Assembly: GCF_029846715.1 (NCBI RefSeq) | Contig: NZ_JARVWW010000010.1 | Location: 62,001 to 126,000, forward strand | Direction of reading: 5' to 3' | Source of the DNA: Bradyrhizobium nivariense | GTDB lineage: Bacteria; Pseudomonadota; Alphaproteobacteria; Rhizobiales; Xanthobacteraceae | Length of the DNA: 64,000 nt | Part shown: positions 62,801-64,000 of the stretch, piece after piece | How the letters are laid out: every line of letters begins with the position of its first letter | Position numbering within the stretch: the first letter of the stretch is position 1 | Notes under the pieces: model-generated | Told to the model about the DNA's origin: nothing | Seen by the model: only the letters and a program-made list of their open reading frames with translations | The model's database searches: none | Made by a program: the position numbers and the translations under genes

Positions 62801-64000
62801 ATGGCTAAGACGACACGGCGCGGCTTTCTGATCGGTACGTCGGCAGTTGCGGGGGCTGCTCTCGCCGGAACAACGGGGTTCGCCGACACGGCCCAGCCTT
62901 ATGATCTCGTGATACGTGGTGGCGACGTCATCGACCCCAGCCAAAAGCTGCGTGGCGTTCGCGACGTCGGCATTCGTTACGGACAGATCGCGGCCGTCGA
63001 GCCGTCGATTGATCCGTCACTTGGCCAAACGCTCCATCGACGCAAAAGGCAAGCTGGTCACCCCCGACCTCGTCGACCTTCACACCCACATCTACGCCTA
63101 TGGATCCGCGATCGGAATTCCACCCGACGAGCTGGTGCCCTTCTCGGGCACGACGACCTATGTCAGCGCCGGCGACGCCGGTGCAAACAACTTCTCGGGC
63201 TTCAAGCGCCAGATCGTCAGCCAGTCCCGCAGCCGCGTCTTCGCCTTTGTCAACATCTCAGTGATTGGCCTCGCCGGCTTTCCGGTTGGTGAAAACGTCA
63301 ACATCAAATACGCCGATGCAGATGCCACAGCCCGCACGATCGCCGAGAACCAAGACATCGTGCTGGGAGCCAAGGTACGCGAAACCCTTGCGCTGGTCGG
63401 CGATAACGGCATCGAACCCTTGAAGCGCGCGATCGAGGCGGTCGAGCTGTCGGGCACCAAAGGCCGCGTCATGTGCCATATCGGAGATGCGCCCGGCGAC
63501 CTTCAGGTGCTGGTGAACCAGCTCCGTCCCGGCGATATCCTGACGCACCCCTACAGCAGTCTCGGCAACAACACGGTACAAAACGGAAAGGTCCTGCCGG
63601 CTCTTCTCGAGGCGAAGAAGCGGGGAGTCATCATCGATGTCGGGCATGGCGCAGGCAGCTTCAATTTCGACATCGCGGAGGCCGCGATCCAGCAGGGCCT
63701 GACCTTCGACACGATTTCGAGCGATGTTCACGTCGTCGCCGCGAACACGCCCAGTCAGCCCTATCTGCCCTGGGTTCTGAGCAAATTCCTGGCGCTGGGA
63801 TTTTCGCTCGAGGACGTCATCGCTGCGGCCACGAACAAGCCCGCGGCCACCATCGGCAAGGTTCCGAAGCTCGGGACGCTACAGGTCGGCGCCCCCGGCG
63901 ACGTCTCGATTCTTGAACTGGTGGAAGGCCCCGTGCAGTTGCTCGACACCTCGAATAATCCGCGTACCGGCAAAGCCTACCTGAAGGCCGTACAGACTAT
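62801..64000 (+). pseudogene. Exported amidohydrolase (dihydroorotase/deacetylase-like), frameshifted and cut by window end
   Basis: ATG 62801 with AAGGA upstream. TRRGFLIGTSAVAGAALAG is a twin-arginine signal, then YDLVIRGGDVIDPSQKLRG and IAAVEPSIDPSL. After this the frame shifts at the GG at 63023-63024; the next frame continues AKRSIDAKGKLVTPDLVDLH with the metal-binding DLHTH motif, then SSDVHVVAAN and NKPAATIGK to the window edge. One extra G explains it. The residue after P in TPDLVDLHTH is Asp where family members have Gly. It would hydrolyse a cyclic amide or deacetylate an amino acid derivative, in the periplasm. Confidence 0.8.

Noticed and set aside
1..64000. tRNA, rRNA, CRISPR, insertion sequences, prophage or SAM-type riboswitches
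   Set aside because: I found no cloverleaf, direct repeat array, transposase or riboswitch-like core by eye; a covariance-model search would settle the RNA question.

Overview
The window is GC-rich alphaproteobacterial DNA with dense, often overlapping genes (many ATGA/GTGA junctions). Gene content and a small protein of a type I know from Bradyrhizobium suggest a Hyphomicrobiales chromosome, probably Bradyrhizobium or a close relative. That assignment is inference. I saw no rRNA, tRNA, CRISPR array, insertion sequence or phage gene.

Nearly everything fits one theme: capture and oxidative breakdown of organosulfur (and perhaps other xenobiotic) compounds. There are seven luciferase-like flavin monooxygenases (six NtaA/SnaA/DszA/DmoA type, one SsuD/SfnG type), two DszC-like acyl-CoA-dehydrogenase-fold monooxygenases, one DszB-like desulfinase with its Cys-His-Arg active site intact, a TauD-type dioxygenase, a serine acetyltransferase, and an unusually large set of importers. 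These include three SsuABC-type sets plus a partial one, two dipeptide/opine-type sets, a spermidine/putrescine-type set, and many orphan binding proteins. No FMN reductase, which such monooxygenases need, is visible.

Layout: 1-3.9 kb, end of an SsuB gene, a monooxygenase, a SnoaL-like protein and an orphan SsuA. 4.1-10.7 kb, a minus-strand operon of binding protein, two permeases, fused ATPase and monooxygenase. 10.8-14.7 kb, tauD-like divergent from dszC-like, cysE and a DOPA-dioxygenase-like gene. 14.8-17.0 kb, an MFS transporter and a MetQ-like protein. 17.3-23.4 kb, a LysR regulator divergent from an M24 hydrolase and Pot-type transporter. 23.9-34.5 kb, a plus-strand stretch of family 5 binding proteins, a monooxygenase and a complete DppBCDF set. 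34.5-38.3 kb, a dehalogenase-like hydrolase, an SsuA, a monooxygenase and a small protein. 38.6-47.5 kb, one long minus-strand run with two SsuABC-type sets, two tandem monooxygenases and a CmcJ-like oxygenase. 47.6-53.7 kb, an aldo/keto reductase, a family 5 binding protein, a fumarate-reductase-like flavoprotein with a lone [2Fe-2S] protein, an alpha/beta hydrolase and a DUF1330 protein. 53.8-59.4 kb, the dszB-like/dszC-like pair, an SsuD/SfnG-like monooxygenase, a second MetQ-like protein and a secreted hydrolase. 59.8-64 kb, SsuABC, a small DNA-binding-like protein and an amidohydrolase running off the window.

Five genes (a PotD-like binding protein, LysR, two tandem monooxygenases and the terminal amidohydrolase) are each interrupted by one single-base G/C indel, which points either to sequencing error or to recent decay. 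The most notable finds are the translationally coupled dszB-like/dszC-like pair and a 19-base element conserved at the same distance upstream of both orphan MetQ-like genes.
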